NCBI RefSeq assembly: GCF_039536325.1
Contig: NZ_BAAAYO010000002.1
Location: 310,001-374,000 of the forward strand
Source: Paenibacillus_AB hodogayensis
Lineage (GTDB): Bacteria > Bacillota > Bacilli > Paenibacillales > NBRC-103111
Length of the DNA stretch: 64,000 nt
Direction of reading: 5' to 3'
The first letter of the stretch is position 1. The number at the start of each line of letters is the position of its first letter. Shown in pieces: positions 53,267 through 61,877 of the stretch. The notes under the pieces are model-generated. The model was given only the letters and a program-made list of their open reading frames with translations. It did no database searches and was not told where the DNA came from. The position numbers and the translations under genes are program-made.

Positions 53267-54076
53267 TTATCGGCTTGCTGCGACAACGGCCGCAAGCAGC
53301 GCCGTGCACTCCAGCAGCTCGATCAACGCTCCGTACGTATCGCCCGTCAGTCCGCCCAGCTTGCCTGCCATTGCTCTCGCCAGTCCGTAGCCGACGGCCC
53401 CCGTGATGACGGTAAGCCCGAGCGCATATGCCGCGGCTTCCCCCCAGCTTAAGCCGTATGCCGCGAACAGAAGCAGCCCGGCCGCGACGGCCAAAGCCGT
53501 CGCTTTCCACGCTTCGGCCCGGGTAACCGCCGCGAACAGGCTGCCGAGTCCTTTCCCTTCTCTGGCATAAGGCCATCCCGCAATCGCCCATACGACAAAC
53601 GCACGACTCCACAGAGGAGCGGCCATGACGGCTGCGCCATAGGCGGCCGATTGAAGGGGCAGCGACAGGAGCAGCGAACCCTTCAGCAGCATAAGCAGCA
53701 CGCCGGCGACCACGCCCATCGCTCCGACGCGGCTGTCCTTCATAATTTCCAGCATGCGCTCCCGCGACCGGTGGCTGAGCAGGCCGTCGGCCGTGTCCAT
53801 CAGACCGTCAAGATGAAGCGCTCCGGTGGCCGCCACCCAAATCCCGAGCACGAGCACCGCCGCCGGCGCGGCGGGAAGCACGAAGCCGAGCAGCCAGCCG
53901 GCCAGCGCCAGCAGCCCTCCGATCGCGGCTCCGACGAGCGGGTAATAGACCGCGCTGCGGCGGAACAGATCATCCGTATATTGAAGTTGAATGTTCACCG
54001 GAAACCGCGTCAAAAACTGAAACGCCGCAGCGCATGCGCGCCACTCGGTTATCCATGCATGGCGATAATCGCGCAT
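53267..54076 (-). CDS. cobS: adenosylcobinamide-GDP ribazoletransferase
   Basis: 269-aa membrane enzyme joining AdoCbi-GDP with alpha-ribazole (phosphate), the last step of cobalamin assembly. The signatures are AFQFLTRFPV, GALHLDGLMDTADGL and GGLTGDTYGAL. Six or so hydrophobic segments. It starts 28 bases inside the 3' end of cbiB with GGGAGGG as ribosome site, so translation is probably coupled. Confidence 0.93.
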   Translation of the reverse strand: MRDYRHAWITEWRACAAAFQFLTRFPVNIQLQYTDDLFRRSAVYYPLVGAAIGGLLALAGWLLGFVLPAAPAAVLVLGIWVAATGALHLDGLMDTADGLLSHRSRERMLEIMKDSRVGAMGVVAGVLLMLLKGSLLLSLPLQSAAYGAAVMAAPLWSRAFVVWAIAGWPYAREGKGLGSLFAAVTRAEAWKATALAVAAGLLLFAAYGLSWGEAAAYALGLTVITGAVGYGLARAMAGKLGGLTGDTYGALIELLECTALLAAVVAASR

Positions 54077-55038
54077 ACCAGCCCTCCCGCCGCCAAATAG
54101 CTTACTCCGTAACAGATGCGGACCGTCAGCACGATGTCGCCGCGCCCCCGCTCGCGCAGCGGCCAGCCCATCCGCGCTCGGTCGCTGACGACATCTCCGT
54201 ACCGGTTCACGCCTCCCAGCTCGATGCCGATCGCTCCCGCGGCCGCCGATTCCGGGATGCCGCTGTTCGGGCTCGGATGCAGCGCGGCGAACGTGCGGAT
54301 CGATTTGAGCGCCCTTGCGGCCGATAGCCCCTTGCCGAAAAAGCTGACGATGACGATCATCAGCCCTGTCAGCCGGGCCGGTATATAGTTCAATACGTCG
54401 TCGAACCGCGCCGACGCCCAGCCAAAGTACATATAGTTGGCGTTCTTGTAGCCGACCATCGAATCGAGCGTATTGGCCGCCCGGTACAGCATGGCCAGAG
54501 GCGCTCCGCCAAGCAGCGCGAAGACGATGGGAGAGACGAAAGCATCTACCGTATTCTCGGCCACGGTCTCCACCGTCGCGCGCACGATTTCCGGTTCATC
54601 GAGCTGCGTCGTATCGCGGCCGACAATGTAGCCGACATATTTGCGCGCATCCGGCAAATTGTTATCCGCAAGCGGGCGGTACACGAGCATCGCCGCGTCC
54701 TTCAAGCCTTTGACCGCCAGCGTCGTGGAGATGAACCACGTATTGACCGCATAGCCGAGCCACGGATGAACCCAACTGCATGCAAGCACGATGGCGGTCA
54801 TGACGGAAAAAGCCGCGCCGACGGTCAGCATGGTCAACGCGACGCCCGTAAGCCGAACCCGGCGCGGCGAGGCCGCTCCCCGCTTCTCTCCGGCACGCAG
54901 CAGCCGCTCCAGACGCGCAATGAGCCGTCCGATCCAGATGACGGGATGGGTCGGCCAGCGGGGATCGCCGACCAGCCAGTCGAGCGCAATCGCCGCCAGC
55001 GCCATCCACGCCGTTTCTTCCCAACCGAACAGCAGCAT
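54049..55038 (-). CDS. cbiB: adenosylcobinamide-phosphate synthase
   Basis: 329-aa membrane protein that joins adenosylcobyric acid to aminopropanol (phosphate). LDWLVGDPRWPTHPVIWIGR, DLVSPI-like DAFVSPIVFAL, and ARFDDVLNYIPARLTG are family hallmarks. The start is ATG 55038 with AAAGGAG ten bases upstream; seven longer residues are rejected. It uses the products of both halves of the downstream CobD-CobQ fusion. A MITE-like element lies immediately upstream. Confidence 0.93.
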   Translation of the reverse strand: MLLFGWEETAWMALAAIALDWLVGDPRWPTHPVIWIGRLIARLERLLRAGEKRGAASPRRVRLTGVALTMLTVGAAFSVMTAIVLACSWVHPWLGYAVNTWFISTTLAVKGLKDAAMLVYRPLADNNLPDARKYVGYIVGRDTTQLDEPEIVRATVETVAENTVDAFVSPIVFALLGGAPLAMLYRAANTLDSMVGYKNANYMYFGWASARFDDVLNYIPARLTGLMIVIVSFFGKGLSAARALKSIRTFAALHPSPNSGIPESAAAGAIGIELGGVNRYGDVVSDRARMGWPLRERGRGDIVLTVRICYGVSYLAAGGLVCAIIAMHG

Positions 55039-55060
55039 GGCCGCTCTCCTTTCCGGCACC

Positions 55061-55255
55061 TATCTATGTGGAACGAAATCACTTCCTGGAAAAGTGAAAT
55101 GAAGAAAGGGATCTGCCTTGCAGCTAGTTTTGGCTTTCAACTCCATTCCGCCGAGTCTTTTTTTCAATCAAGGAGTTGAAAACAACATGTCTGAGCAGCA
55201 AGGCAGTCCTTTTCGGAATGAAACGGGCTTCCAAAACATTCGTTCCACATAGATA
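55061..55255. mobile_element. MITE-like palindromic element in the cob operon
   Basis: 195 bases with perfect 17-base terminal inverted repeats TATCTATGTGGAACGAA. Interior arms also pair: CTGCCTTGC with GCAAGGCAG and TTCAACTCC with GGAGTTGAA. The whole element can fold into a long imperfect hairpin. TA dinucleotides at both ends would fit a TA target duplication (mariner/IS630 style). It contains no ORF and sits between cobU and cbiB. I see no second copy in the window. Confidence 0.7.
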
Positions 55256-55259
55256 CTCT

Positions 55260-55841
55260 TTATTTCCGCTCTTGCCCGGAGCGCGGGACGGGCCAAAATG
55301 CCAGCCGCTTCAATTCGACGGGAATGCCGCTCGTGACGAGGAATACTTCCCCGCACGCTTCGGCGATCCGCTGGTTCATCCGGCCGGACAGATCGCGGTA
55401 TACCCGGCCCAGCTTGTACTCCGGCACGATGCCGTTGCCCACCTCGTTCGTCACCAGCAGCACCGTTCCTTCGTATTGCCGCACCGCCTCGGCCAGCTCG
55501 CCGATCCGCTCGCCGATAAGCTTCTCCATATCAGCATCTTGCTCGTGGCGGAGCACCCAGTTGGACAACCACAGCGTCAGGCAATCGATCAGAACCGCCT
55601 GGCCGCTCTCCGGCTTATGCCGCAGTAAAAAACCGGCAACATCGAGCGGCTCCTCCACCGTCTTCCACGGAAAGTCCGATTCGTCCCGGCGCTCCTTGTG
55701 CAAAGCCAGCCGCGCCGCCATTTCATCGTCGAACGGCTGCGACGTGGCGATATAGATCCCGGAATCGGCGAGGCTCGCCGCATACCGCTCGGCGAACGAG
55801 CTTTTGCCGCTCCGCGCCCCGCCTGTCACCATAATCCGCAT
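55260..55841 (-). CDS. cobU: adenosylcobinamide kinase / guanylyltransferase
   Basis: 193-aa bifunctional enzyme of nucleotide-loop assembly. The P-loop is VTGGARSGKSSFAE. IYIATSQPFDDEMAARLALH and DCLTLWLSNWV are typical. VTNEVGNGIVPEYKLGRVYRD is the C-terminal hallmark. It phosphorylates adenosylcobinamide and transfers GMP to it for CobS. It lies downstream of cobT by about 180 bases. Confidence 0.93.
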   Translation of the reverse strand: MRIMVTGGARSGKSSFAERYAASLADSGIYIATSQPFDDEMAARLALHKERRDESDFPWKTVEEPLDVAGFLLRHKPESGQAVLIDCLTLWLSNWVLRHEQDADMEKLIGERIGELAEAVRQYEGTVLLVTNEVGNGIVPEYKLGRVYRDLSGRMNQRIAEACGEVFLVTSGIPVELKRLAFWPVPRSGQERK

Positions 55842-55993
55842 CTTGTTATGCCGCCCCTTTCGCGTTCAAAAATATCTCCACGCGCTGTTCGGGCCCACCA
55901 CCCGCTCCGCTTGGCTTGACGCCAGTTTTTGCTACGCGCGGCGGCATCAACCGCCTCGCTTTCGACGCATTCCGGCTGTCGCCGCCGAGCACG

Positions 55994-56013
55994 CGGAACG
56001 GACGTCCGTTCCG
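55994..56013. repeat. perfect 20-base palindrome after cobT
   Basis: CGGAACGGACGTCCGTTCCG lies seven bases beyond the cobT stop codon. It lacks a T run on either strand, so it is more likely an RNA-end or pausing structure than a classical terminator. Confidence 0.45.
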
Positions 56014-56020
56014 TAAACCG

Positions 56021-57079
56021 TCATTGCTCGGAGACGCCGGCGCTTTCGAAGGTAGCCATTTCGTTCATCAGCTTCACCGCCGCCTCGACGATCGGGAACG
56101 TCAAAACCGCTCCGGTTCCTTCGCCAAGCCGCATATCCATCTGCAAAATCGGCCTCAGCCCGATATGCTCCAGCAGAAGCCGGTGGCCCAACTCCTGCGA
56201 CAGATGCGACGGCAGCATATATCCCGCCGCCAGCGGCGCGATCCTCGCCGCCGCCAGTGCGGCCACGGACGAAATGAAGCCGTCCACGACGACCGGACAG
56301 CGCCGCGCCGCCGCGCCGAGAATGACGCCGACAAGTCCGGCAATCTCGAAGCCGCCGACTTTGGCCAGCACGTCGAGCGGATCGTTCGCGTCTGGACGGT
56401 TGACGTCCAGCGCTCGGCGAATGACATCGCGCTTCTTGCTCAGCGCCTCGTCCCCAATCCCGGTGCCGCGGCCGACGACATCGGCCGCCTCCGCCCCGGT
56501 CAGCGCCGCCAGCATAGCCGAGCTCGGCGTCGTATTGCCGATGCCCATCTCTCCCGTCGCGAACAGCCGGTAACCGCGCTCCGCCAGCTCATCCGCGATG
56601 CGGATGCCGACCTCGATTGCACGAGCGGCTTCGTCGCGAGACATGGCCGGACCGACGGCGATATTGTCCGTGCCCGGCCGGACTTTGCGTACGAGCAACT
56701 CCGGATGATTCAGCTCGGCGTTGACCCCGATATCCACGCAAACGACGTCCGCGCCGACATGGCGGGCCAGCACGTTAACCGCCGCTCCCCCGTTCAGAAA
56801 ATTCAACACCATCTGCGGCGTCACCGCCGCCGGGAAGGCGCTCACGCCTTCCGCGCATACGCCGTGATCTCCCGCCATGACGACGACCGCTTTGTTGGAT
56901 AAGTCCGGCTTCAGCTCACCGGTTATCCCGGCCAGCTGCCGGGCCAGCTCCTCCAGTCGGCCCAAACTGCCGGGCGGCTTCGTCAGCCGGTCGAGTTTAT
57001 GCTCCGCCTTCGCCATGGCGGCCTCGTCCAATCCGCCGATGCGCGCAGCCGTCCGCTCCCATAAAGATTCATTTTCCAT
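56021..57079 (-). CDS. cobT: nicotinate-nucleotide-dimethylbenzimidazole phosphoribosyltransferase
   Basis: 352-aa enzyme that makes alpha-ribazole phosphate from DMB and NaMN. LTKPPGSLGRLEELA, VVMAGDHGVCAEGVSAFP, GEMGIGNTTPSSAM, VGRGTGIGD and the catalytic Glu in DMRLGEGTGAV are all present. Length is normal. It lies 119 bases after btuD; 57080-57198 holds no gene that I can see. Confidence 0.95.
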   Translation of the reverse strand: MENESLWERTAARIGGLDEAAMAKAEHKLDRLTKPPGSLGRLEELARQLAGITGELKPDLSNKAVVVMAGDHGVCAEGVSAFPAAVTPQMVLNFLNGGAAVNVLARHVGADVVCVDIGVNAELNHPELLVRKVRPGTDNIAVGPAMSRDEAARAIEVGIRIADELAERGYRLFATGEMGIGNTTPSSAMLAALTGAEAADVVGRGTGIGDEALSKKRDVIRRALDVNRPDANDPLDVLAKVGGFEIAGLVGVILGAAARRCPVVVDGFISSVAALAAARIAPLAAGYMLPSHLSQELGHRLLLEHIGLRPILQMDMRLGEGTGAVLTFPIVEAAVKLMNEMATFESAGVSEQ

Positions 57080-57198
57080 CCGCTACCCCTCCTGAAGCGA
57101 TTTTACCGGGAAGTCTCCGCTTCCTGTCTCTCCAGCCCAGTCTGGCGCTCTCTTCCCCGGGAGCTCCGGGGCGGTCCGCCCGTACCGACACGGCCGTC

Positions 57199-57993
57199 TC
57201 AGGAGCCGGCTGCCGGGCTTGCTCCGGGTTGGAGCAGCAGCTGCGGGCAGCCGGTTACCGGATGAGCCGTCACGATCGGCTCGGTCTCGTACACGTCCGC
57301 TATAAGTCCCCGCTCCAGCACTTCCCATGGAGTGCCGATCCGCACGAGCCGCCCGCGATGTATCATCAGCAGCCGGTCGCAATATTGCGCCGCCAAGTTC
57401 AAATCGTGCAGCACGGCGACCACCGTCAGTCCTTCCTTCTCCTGCCAGCGCCGCACCGTATCCATCATCTGCATCTGGTAGCCGATATCGAGATAGGTGG
57501 TCGGCTCATCCAGCAGCAGCAGCCTGGGCTGCTGGGCCATCACTTTGCCGAGCGCTACGCGCTGCCGCTCCCCGCCGCTCAAATGCTCCAGCGAACGGGA
57601 GGCGAACGGCGCCAAGCGCAGCTGCTCCATGATGCCTTCGACAAGGGCGGATTGGTCGTCCGGCTCGTCCCCGAGCCAGTTCTGGAACGGGAAGCGCCCC
57701 ATCTCGACGACCTCGCGCACGGTAAAGCCGACGGGCGGCAGCGCATCCTGCTGCAGCACGGCGAGCCAGCGGGCCAGCTCCTTGCGCGAATACGACTTGA
57801 CCGGCTTTCCTTCCAGCCGGATTTGTCCCGCATCCGCCTGCTCCACCCCGGATAGCAGCTTGAGCAGCGTCGATTTCCCGCTGCCGTTCGGCCCGATGAT
57901 GCCGAGCGTTTCGCCCGCGGCCACGGCAAACGACACATCGTCCAGCACATTTTTGCCGTCGAACGATTTCGACAGACCGTTTACCTCGATCAT
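57199..57993 (-). CDS. btuD: cobalamin ABC transporter ATP-binding protein
   Basis: 264-aa ATPase of the FecE/BtuD/HmuV class. Walker A GPNGSGKST, Q-loop LQQDALPP, signature LSGGERQRV, Walker B LLLLDEPTTYLD and switch His (VLHD) are present. It lies six bases after the permease gene, and the operon begins with a cobalamin riboswitch, so corrinoid import is the likely role. A siderophore transporter would look similar at protein level. Confidence 0.88.
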   Translation of the reverse strand: MIEVNGLSKSFDGKNVLDDVSFAVAAGETLGIIGPNGSGKSTLLKLLSGVEQADAGQIRLEGKPVKSYSRKELARWLAVLQQDALPPVGFTVREVVEMGRFPFQNWLGDEPDDQSALVEGIMEQLRLAPFASRSLEHLSGGERQRVALGKVMAQQPRLLLLDEPTTYLDIGYQMQMMDTVRRWQEKEGLTVVAVLHDLNLAAQYCDRLLMIHRGRLVRIGTPWEVLERGLIADVYETEPIVTAHPVTGCPQLLLQPGASPAAGS

Positions 57994-57999
57994 AACCGA

Positions 58000-59040
58000 T
58001 CAACCTTTCAACGTCTTCTTTTGTCTGGACAGCAAATAGGCGAAAAACGGAGCGCCCAGAAACGCGGTGACGACGCCCAGCGGAATTTCCGTCGGGCTCA
58101 GCACCATGCGGGCGAGCGTGTCGGCCCACAGCACGTAAATGCCGCCGAACAAAAGCGACAGCGGGATAATGAGCCGGTAATCCGGCCCGACCATGAGACG
58201 AACCAAATGCGGCGTAATCAAGCCCACGAAGCCGATAACTCCGCATACCGACACGGCGGCGGCAGTCAGAATCGTAGAGACGAGCAGTACGATCCACTTC
58301 GTCCGGTCGACCCGGACGCCCAGATGGGCCGCGTGCCGTTCGCCGATCGCAAACAGGTTCAAAGGGCGGCCCATCGGAATCAGAATAACCGCCCCGATAA
58401 GCAGATACGGCAGCACGACCGTCGTATACGGCCATCCTCTCAGCGACAGGCTGCCCATCAGCCAGAACAAAATTTCATTGACGATCCGGTCCGAGGCGAG
58501 CGCCACCATGAACGAAACGAGCGCGCCGAGAAAAGCCGACACCACCACGCCGGACAGTATAACCGTCTCCGTGCGAAACTTCCCCTGCACGCCGGCCAGC
58601 CGAAATACGATCCACAGCGTAAGCAGACCGGTCGCAAAAGCGACGATCGGAATGGTCCATATCCCGAATAACGCATAATGAAGTCCGAATAAAATGAGAA
58701 AGGCCGCCCCGACCGAAGCGCCGGACGCTACCCCAAGCGTATACGGATCGGCCAGCGGATTGCGCAGCACGCCCTGAAACCCCGCGCCCGCGACCGACAA
58801 CGCCGCTCCGACCAATATGCCGAGCACGATGCGCGGCAGCCGTACCTTCATAATAATCTGCTCCGACGATTGGGGCCAGACGGCGGTTACCGAATCCCCG
58901 ATCCACGGAATTTGCTTGAGCAATATTCCCCATACCTGCAAGACCGGAATATGCGCCGAGCCGAGCGACAAACTGACAACGACGGAAACAAGGAGGAGCA
59001 GCATTCCTGCCACTCCCCATGCCAACAGCTTACGCTTCAT
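58000..59040 (-). CDS. btuC: cobalamin ABC transporter permease (FecCD family)
   Basis: 346-aa permease with about ten membrane helices. RLPRIVLGILVGAALSVAGA, GVLRNPLADPYTLGVASGAS and CGVIGFVGLITPHLVRLMVG are typical FecCD/BtuC segments. Its ATG directly abuts the stop codon of btuF. It forms the membrane pore with BtuD and receives corrinoid from BtuF. Confidence 0.9.
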   Translation of the reverse strand: MKRKLLAWGVAGMLLLLVSVVVSLSLGSAHIPVLQVWGILLKQIPWIGDSVTAVWPQSSEQIIMKVRLPRIVLGILVGAALSVAGAGFQGVLRNPLADPYTLGVASGASVGAAFLILFGLHYALFGIWTIPIVAFATGLLTLWIVFRLAGVQGKFRTETVILSGVVVSAFLGALVSFMVALASDRIVNEILFWLMGSLSLRGWPYTTVVLPYLLIGAVILIPMGRPLNLFAIGERHAAHLGVRVDRTKWIVLLVSTILTAAAVSVCGVIGFVGLITPHLVRLMVGPDYRLIIPLSLLFGGIYVLWADTLARMVLSPTEIPLGVVTAFLGAPFFAYLLSRQKKTLKG

Positions 59041-60009
59041 CTATTTCACCAGCTCCGGGTACAAAGCTTTGGCCATATCGACCAACGCCTTCGTAATGCG
59101 CGGGCCCGGGCGCGACATCAGATTATCGTCAAGCCCGACCACCTTGCCGCCCTGTATGGCCGCGATCTTGTCCCAGCCGCTGCGCTCCCGGATCGTCTTT
59201 TCCAGATTCGGCACGCCCTTGGCGAAGAAGATGACGTCCGGGTTCGCCTGGATCACCTTCTCCTCGCTGATCTGCTTCCAGCCTTGCAAGTCCGATGCCA
59301 CGTTGACGCCCCCTGCAATTGCAATCATGTCGTCCAGATACTCGCCTTTGCCCACCGTCCAACCCGGGGAAAATTCGATGTACACTTTCTTTTTCTGCTC
59401 CGGCTTCAAGCCCTTCAGCGCATCGACGACTTGCTGCTTTTCCTTCTTCATCTGGCCGGCGACCTGTTCCGCCTGGTCCTGCTTATCCGTGATAACCCCC
59501 AGCAGCAGCACCCGGTCTATCGCCTCGTCGATCGTCTTCGGGTTCGTCTGGAACAAATTCAGCTTCAGCTCGTTCAGCTTGGTAACCGAATTTTTATTCA
59601 ACGACAGCCCGGCGAATACGATATCCGGGTTGGCCGCGATGATCGCCTCCGGATTTCCTTGCAGGTTGCCCATCTTCGGCTTGCTCTTCGCTTCCGCCGG
59701 GTAGTCATCCAGATCGGACACGCCGACGATCTTATCGCCCAAGCCGATCGCGAACAACACTTCCGTCTCCGTAGGCGAAAGCGAAACAATTCGCTCCGGC
59801 GCCTTGGCGAACGTAAATTCCTTGCCCGAGCTATCCTTTAGCGTCAGCGGATAAGTCGTCTTCTTGCTTGTCGCCTGCGGCGCTTTGCCGGTATCCCCCT
59901 GCTGTGCCTGGGCAGGCTCCTTGACCCCGCCGGTCTGCTTGCCTTGACCGCATGCCGCAAGGCTCAGCGCGAGCGCGGATGCCAGCAGCAGCATAGACAG
60001 CTTCTTCAT
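59041..60009 (-). CDS. btuF: cobalamin-binding lipoprotein
   Basis: 322-aa substrate-binding lipoprotein. The signal peptide ends at lipobox LAAC (SLAACGQG, C20), followed by a Gln/Gly/Ala linker. APERIVSLSPTETEVLFAIG and VSDLDDYPAEAK are characteristic of class III binding proteins for corrinoids and siderophores. The start is ATG 60009 with GAAGGAGAG upstream; 26 extra upstream residues would overlap leader RNA. It is the first gene after the B12 riboswitch. Confidence 0.9.
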   Translation of the reverse strand: MKKLSMLLLASALALSLAACGQGKQTGGVKEPAQAQQGDTGKAPQATSKKTTYPLTLKDSSGKEFTFAKAPERIVSLSPTETEVLFAIGLGDKIVGVSDLDDYPAEAKSKPKMGNLQGNPEAIIAANPDIVFAGLSLNKNSVTKLNELKLNLFQTNPKTIDEAIDRVLLLGVITDKQDQAEQVAGQMKKEKQQVVDALKGLKPEQKKKVYIEFSPGWTVGKGEYLDDMIAIAGGVNVASDLQGWKQISEEKVIQANPDVIFFAKGVPNLEKTIRERSGWDKIAAIQGGKVVGLDDNLMSRPGPRITKALVDMAKALYPELVK

Positions 60010-60073
60010 AGCGTTTCTCTCCTTCTCTTGCTCCGGACCGTTCCCGGAATGCGGCGATATGAGGTCCTCCGTC

Positions 60074-60105
60074 AAAAAAGCCCCCATCCTGATCAGGACG
60101 GGGGC
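60074..60105 (-). terminator. expression-platform terminator of the B12 riboswitch
   Basis: Stem GCCCCC-TCCTGATCAGGA-GGGGGC, followed on the minus strand by six T. It lies about 65 bases upstream of btuF and is expected to form when cobalamin is bound. Confidence 0.88.
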
Positions 60106-60199
60106 GCAGCAAATACGGGCAATCGCACGGACAGCACGAAACGGTTTATCGTTCCCGAATAAGCCGGCTCCTTTTCCTCGAAGGAATCCTTAAGCTTTG

Positions 60200-60390
60200 C
60201 CAAAACAGGCAGGTCTCCTGACTCGAGAGGCGCGCTTGAAAGAACAGCGCCGCTTTCCCCGCCTTCCCGCTCCCTTCCGGGAACAGTGGCATACGGGCAA
60301 ATACCTCGCTTACAGTGGCGGGACCGCGTCGGATTCGCACCGACTTCCCTTTTAACCCGCACGCCGAAAGACGCCGGGCACCTGTTGGCC
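60200..60390 (-). promoter_or_regulatory. cobalamin (B12) riboswitch
   Basis: On the minus strand the hallmarks appear in order: P1 arm CCAACAGGTG, GGGAAGTCGGTGCGAATCC followed by GACGCGGTCCCGCCACTG, a GCCACTG repeat, and the 3' AGTCAGGAGACCTGCC box, which closes with CCTGTTTTGG. With the downstream terminator it should turn off btuFCD and the cob genes when cobalamin is plentiful. Confidence 0.95.
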
Positions 60391-60446
60391 GATTATGGTC
60401 TGGACTGCACCATGCTTGCTTGTGACTGCTATCTGGCTACGGATCG

Positions 60447-60475
60447 ATTATAGGCTATATTGTCTCATCTGACAA
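60447..60475 (-). promoter_or_regulatory. promoter of the cobalamin operon
   Basis: On the minus strand TTGTCA (60470-60475), 17-base spacer, TATAAT (60447-60452), about 55 bases upstream of the riboswitch aptamer. Confidence 0.8.
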
Positions 60476-60486
60476 TAGCTTTCCGG

Positions 60487-60721
60487 GACCGTCTCACGGC
60501 AATCGCATAAGAAAAATCGGCGGCAAAGCGAGGCTGCGGTGACCCTTTGCTCCTCCAATCGCACTTGAAATCGGATTCCCTGTTTGAGTAGTAGCAGGCG
60601 GAATCCGATCTCAAAGGCGACCGCTTCGCTTTTGCGGACTCAAAGGCTCCCCTCCGCCTTCTCTGCATAGCCGGACTGTGTCTATTTCGATTGCCCCTGA
60701 GACCGTCTCACGGCAATCGCA
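60487..60721. repeat. 21-base direct repeats flanking an inverted repeat
   Basis: GACCGTCTCACGGCAATCGC (plus one base) occurs at 60487-60507 and again at 60701-60721. Between them TTGAAATCGGATTCC (60565-60579) faces GGAATCCGATCTCAA (60600-60614). No gene is seen in 60476-60778. This may be the remnant of a small repetitive or mobile element. Confidence 0.55.
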
Positions 60722-60778
60722 CTAGAAACAAAAACGGCCGCGCCGTCCGGCACGCCCGTTGGCGCTGATCGTATCCGC

Positions 60779-61300
60779 TTATCGTTCCGCCATCGCTTTC
60801 AGCACTTGCTTGGCAGCCTCGCGCTTCCCTTCCTTCAATCGCTGGATAATAAAGCCGTACACTTCTCCGCCTTTGTAACCGGCATCCTTGAGCAGCTTCG
60901 AATCTTTGAGCGGCACGCCGACCAGTTGACCGTCGTAGACCCCGTCCGGAAAATCTTCTTTTTTCAACACATCGTCGAGCGGCACGAATCCGCCTTCCTT
61001 CTTAAAGCCGTCGAACTGCTCCTTCGGCAGCACATAAACGCTCCAATCGCCCGCCGCCAAATCCACGATCATCTTTTGCATTTCGAAAATCGGGCTGATG
61101 CTGACCTCTACGGTCGGCTTCTCTCCGAGCTTGGCCGTCAACGTCTTTACCACCTCGTCCTGCTTGTTGAACGGAGAATTTTGCGGAAACATCATAAAAA
61201 CCGTCGCGTCCGCCTTCGATCCCCCGCATGCGGTTGCCACCGCCAACAAGAAGGCCATTGCCGCAGCAAGCAGCCCCATTCTGCCCCATAACGCTTTCAT
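60779..61300 (-). CDS. small solute-binding-like lipoprotein, unknown
   Basis: 173-aa lipoprotein with signal peptide and lipobox VATAC (C25 or so). The mature part (TVFMMFPQNSPFNKQDEVVK, MIVDLAAGDWSVYVLPKEQF) resembles the first lobe of a binding protein, but is only about half the usual length. It then ends in a basic helix (RLKEGKREAAKQVLKAMAER). I do not recognise a family. The start is ATG 61300 with GGAGGG upstream; an upstream GTG region is the alternative. It is a single gene between the repeat region and the Spo0E-like gene. Confidence 0.6.
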   Translation of the reverse strand: MKALWGRMGLLAAAMAFLLAVATACGGSKADATVFMMFPQNSPFNKQDEVVKTLTAKLGEKPTVEVSISPIFEMQKMIVDLAAGDWSVYVLPKEQFDGFKKEGGFVPLDDVLKKEDFPDGVYDGQLVGVPLKDSKLLKDAGYKGGEVYGFIIQRLKEGKREAAKQVLKAMAER

Positions 61301-61453
61301 CTTCGCTTGTCCCTCCACTTTCAACCTGTACATCTATGATAGCACGCCAAGTTTCGAAACGAAAGTTTGCCGGGCGCCCTACAAGTCTTGCCGCTATCCC
61401 GATCCAGGCCGGCTTTTTGTACACTCGGGCAGGCAACAAAGATAAAACAAAAA

Positions 61454-61477
61454 AAGGACCGGGTTACCCCAGTCCTT
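61454..61477 (-). terminator. rho-independent terminator of the Spo0E-like gene
   Basis: Stem AAGGAC-GGGGTAACCC-GTCCTT followed by a T run on the minus strand. It overlaps the last codons and stop at 61464. Confidence 0.85.
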
Positions 61478-61745
61478 GATGCAAAACTCTCATATATTCA
61501 TAAATTTTAACATCCAGCTTCCGGCTTATATCCATGACGGGCTCCGACGTAAAGGAATGGCATTGCACAAAAGCGTCTTCCATCTGGCGGCGCAAGCTCG
61601 TAATTTCGTCTTCCAATGAAGCTGCAGCAACGGCTGAGTCGGATCGGGACTTTCGCAGCGCCGAATAAGGCCATTGCAATGGTTGTCGTGCTATGCTCTC
61701 GCACTTGGGGTGCGAACGATTGCCGAATTCGACATCCATGACCAT
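61464..61745 (-). CDS. Spo0E-family aspartyl-phosphate phosphatase
   Basis: 93-aa protein of the Spo0E/YisI/YnzD type, small helical-hairpin proteins that dephosphorylate Spo0A~P and delay sporulation. The core LEDEITSLRRQMEDAF and VMDISRKLDVKIYEYM carries the S-x-x-L-D signature near the C-terminus. The start is ATG 61745 with GGAAGGG ten bases upstream. Longer frames run into the promoter at 61813-61842 and cannot be used. The extra N-terminal 40 residues are longer than in short Spo0E homologues. Confidence 0.8.
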   Translation of the reverse strand: MVMDVEFGNRSHPKCESIARQPLQWPYSALRKSRSDSAVAAASLEDEITSLRRQMEDAFVQCHSFTSEPVMDISRKLDVKIYEYMRVLHQGLG

Positions 61746-61812
61746 TACATCCGATCCCTTCCTCTCCTCGAACTTGTGTGCCATAAGTCTGCCCGCCCAT
61801 GCGGTTAGTCCC

Positions 61813-61842
61813 ATTATACCAGAGAGTAAGGAAAAAGTGTAA
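61813..61842 (-). promoter_or_regulatory. promoter of the Spo0E-like gene
   Basis: On the minus strand TTACAC (61837-61842), 18-base spacer, TATAAT (61813-61818). It places the transcript start near 61806. Confidence 0.65.
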
Positions 61843-61877
61843 TACATTTACAATTGTCGAACACGGCATTTCCGTCG

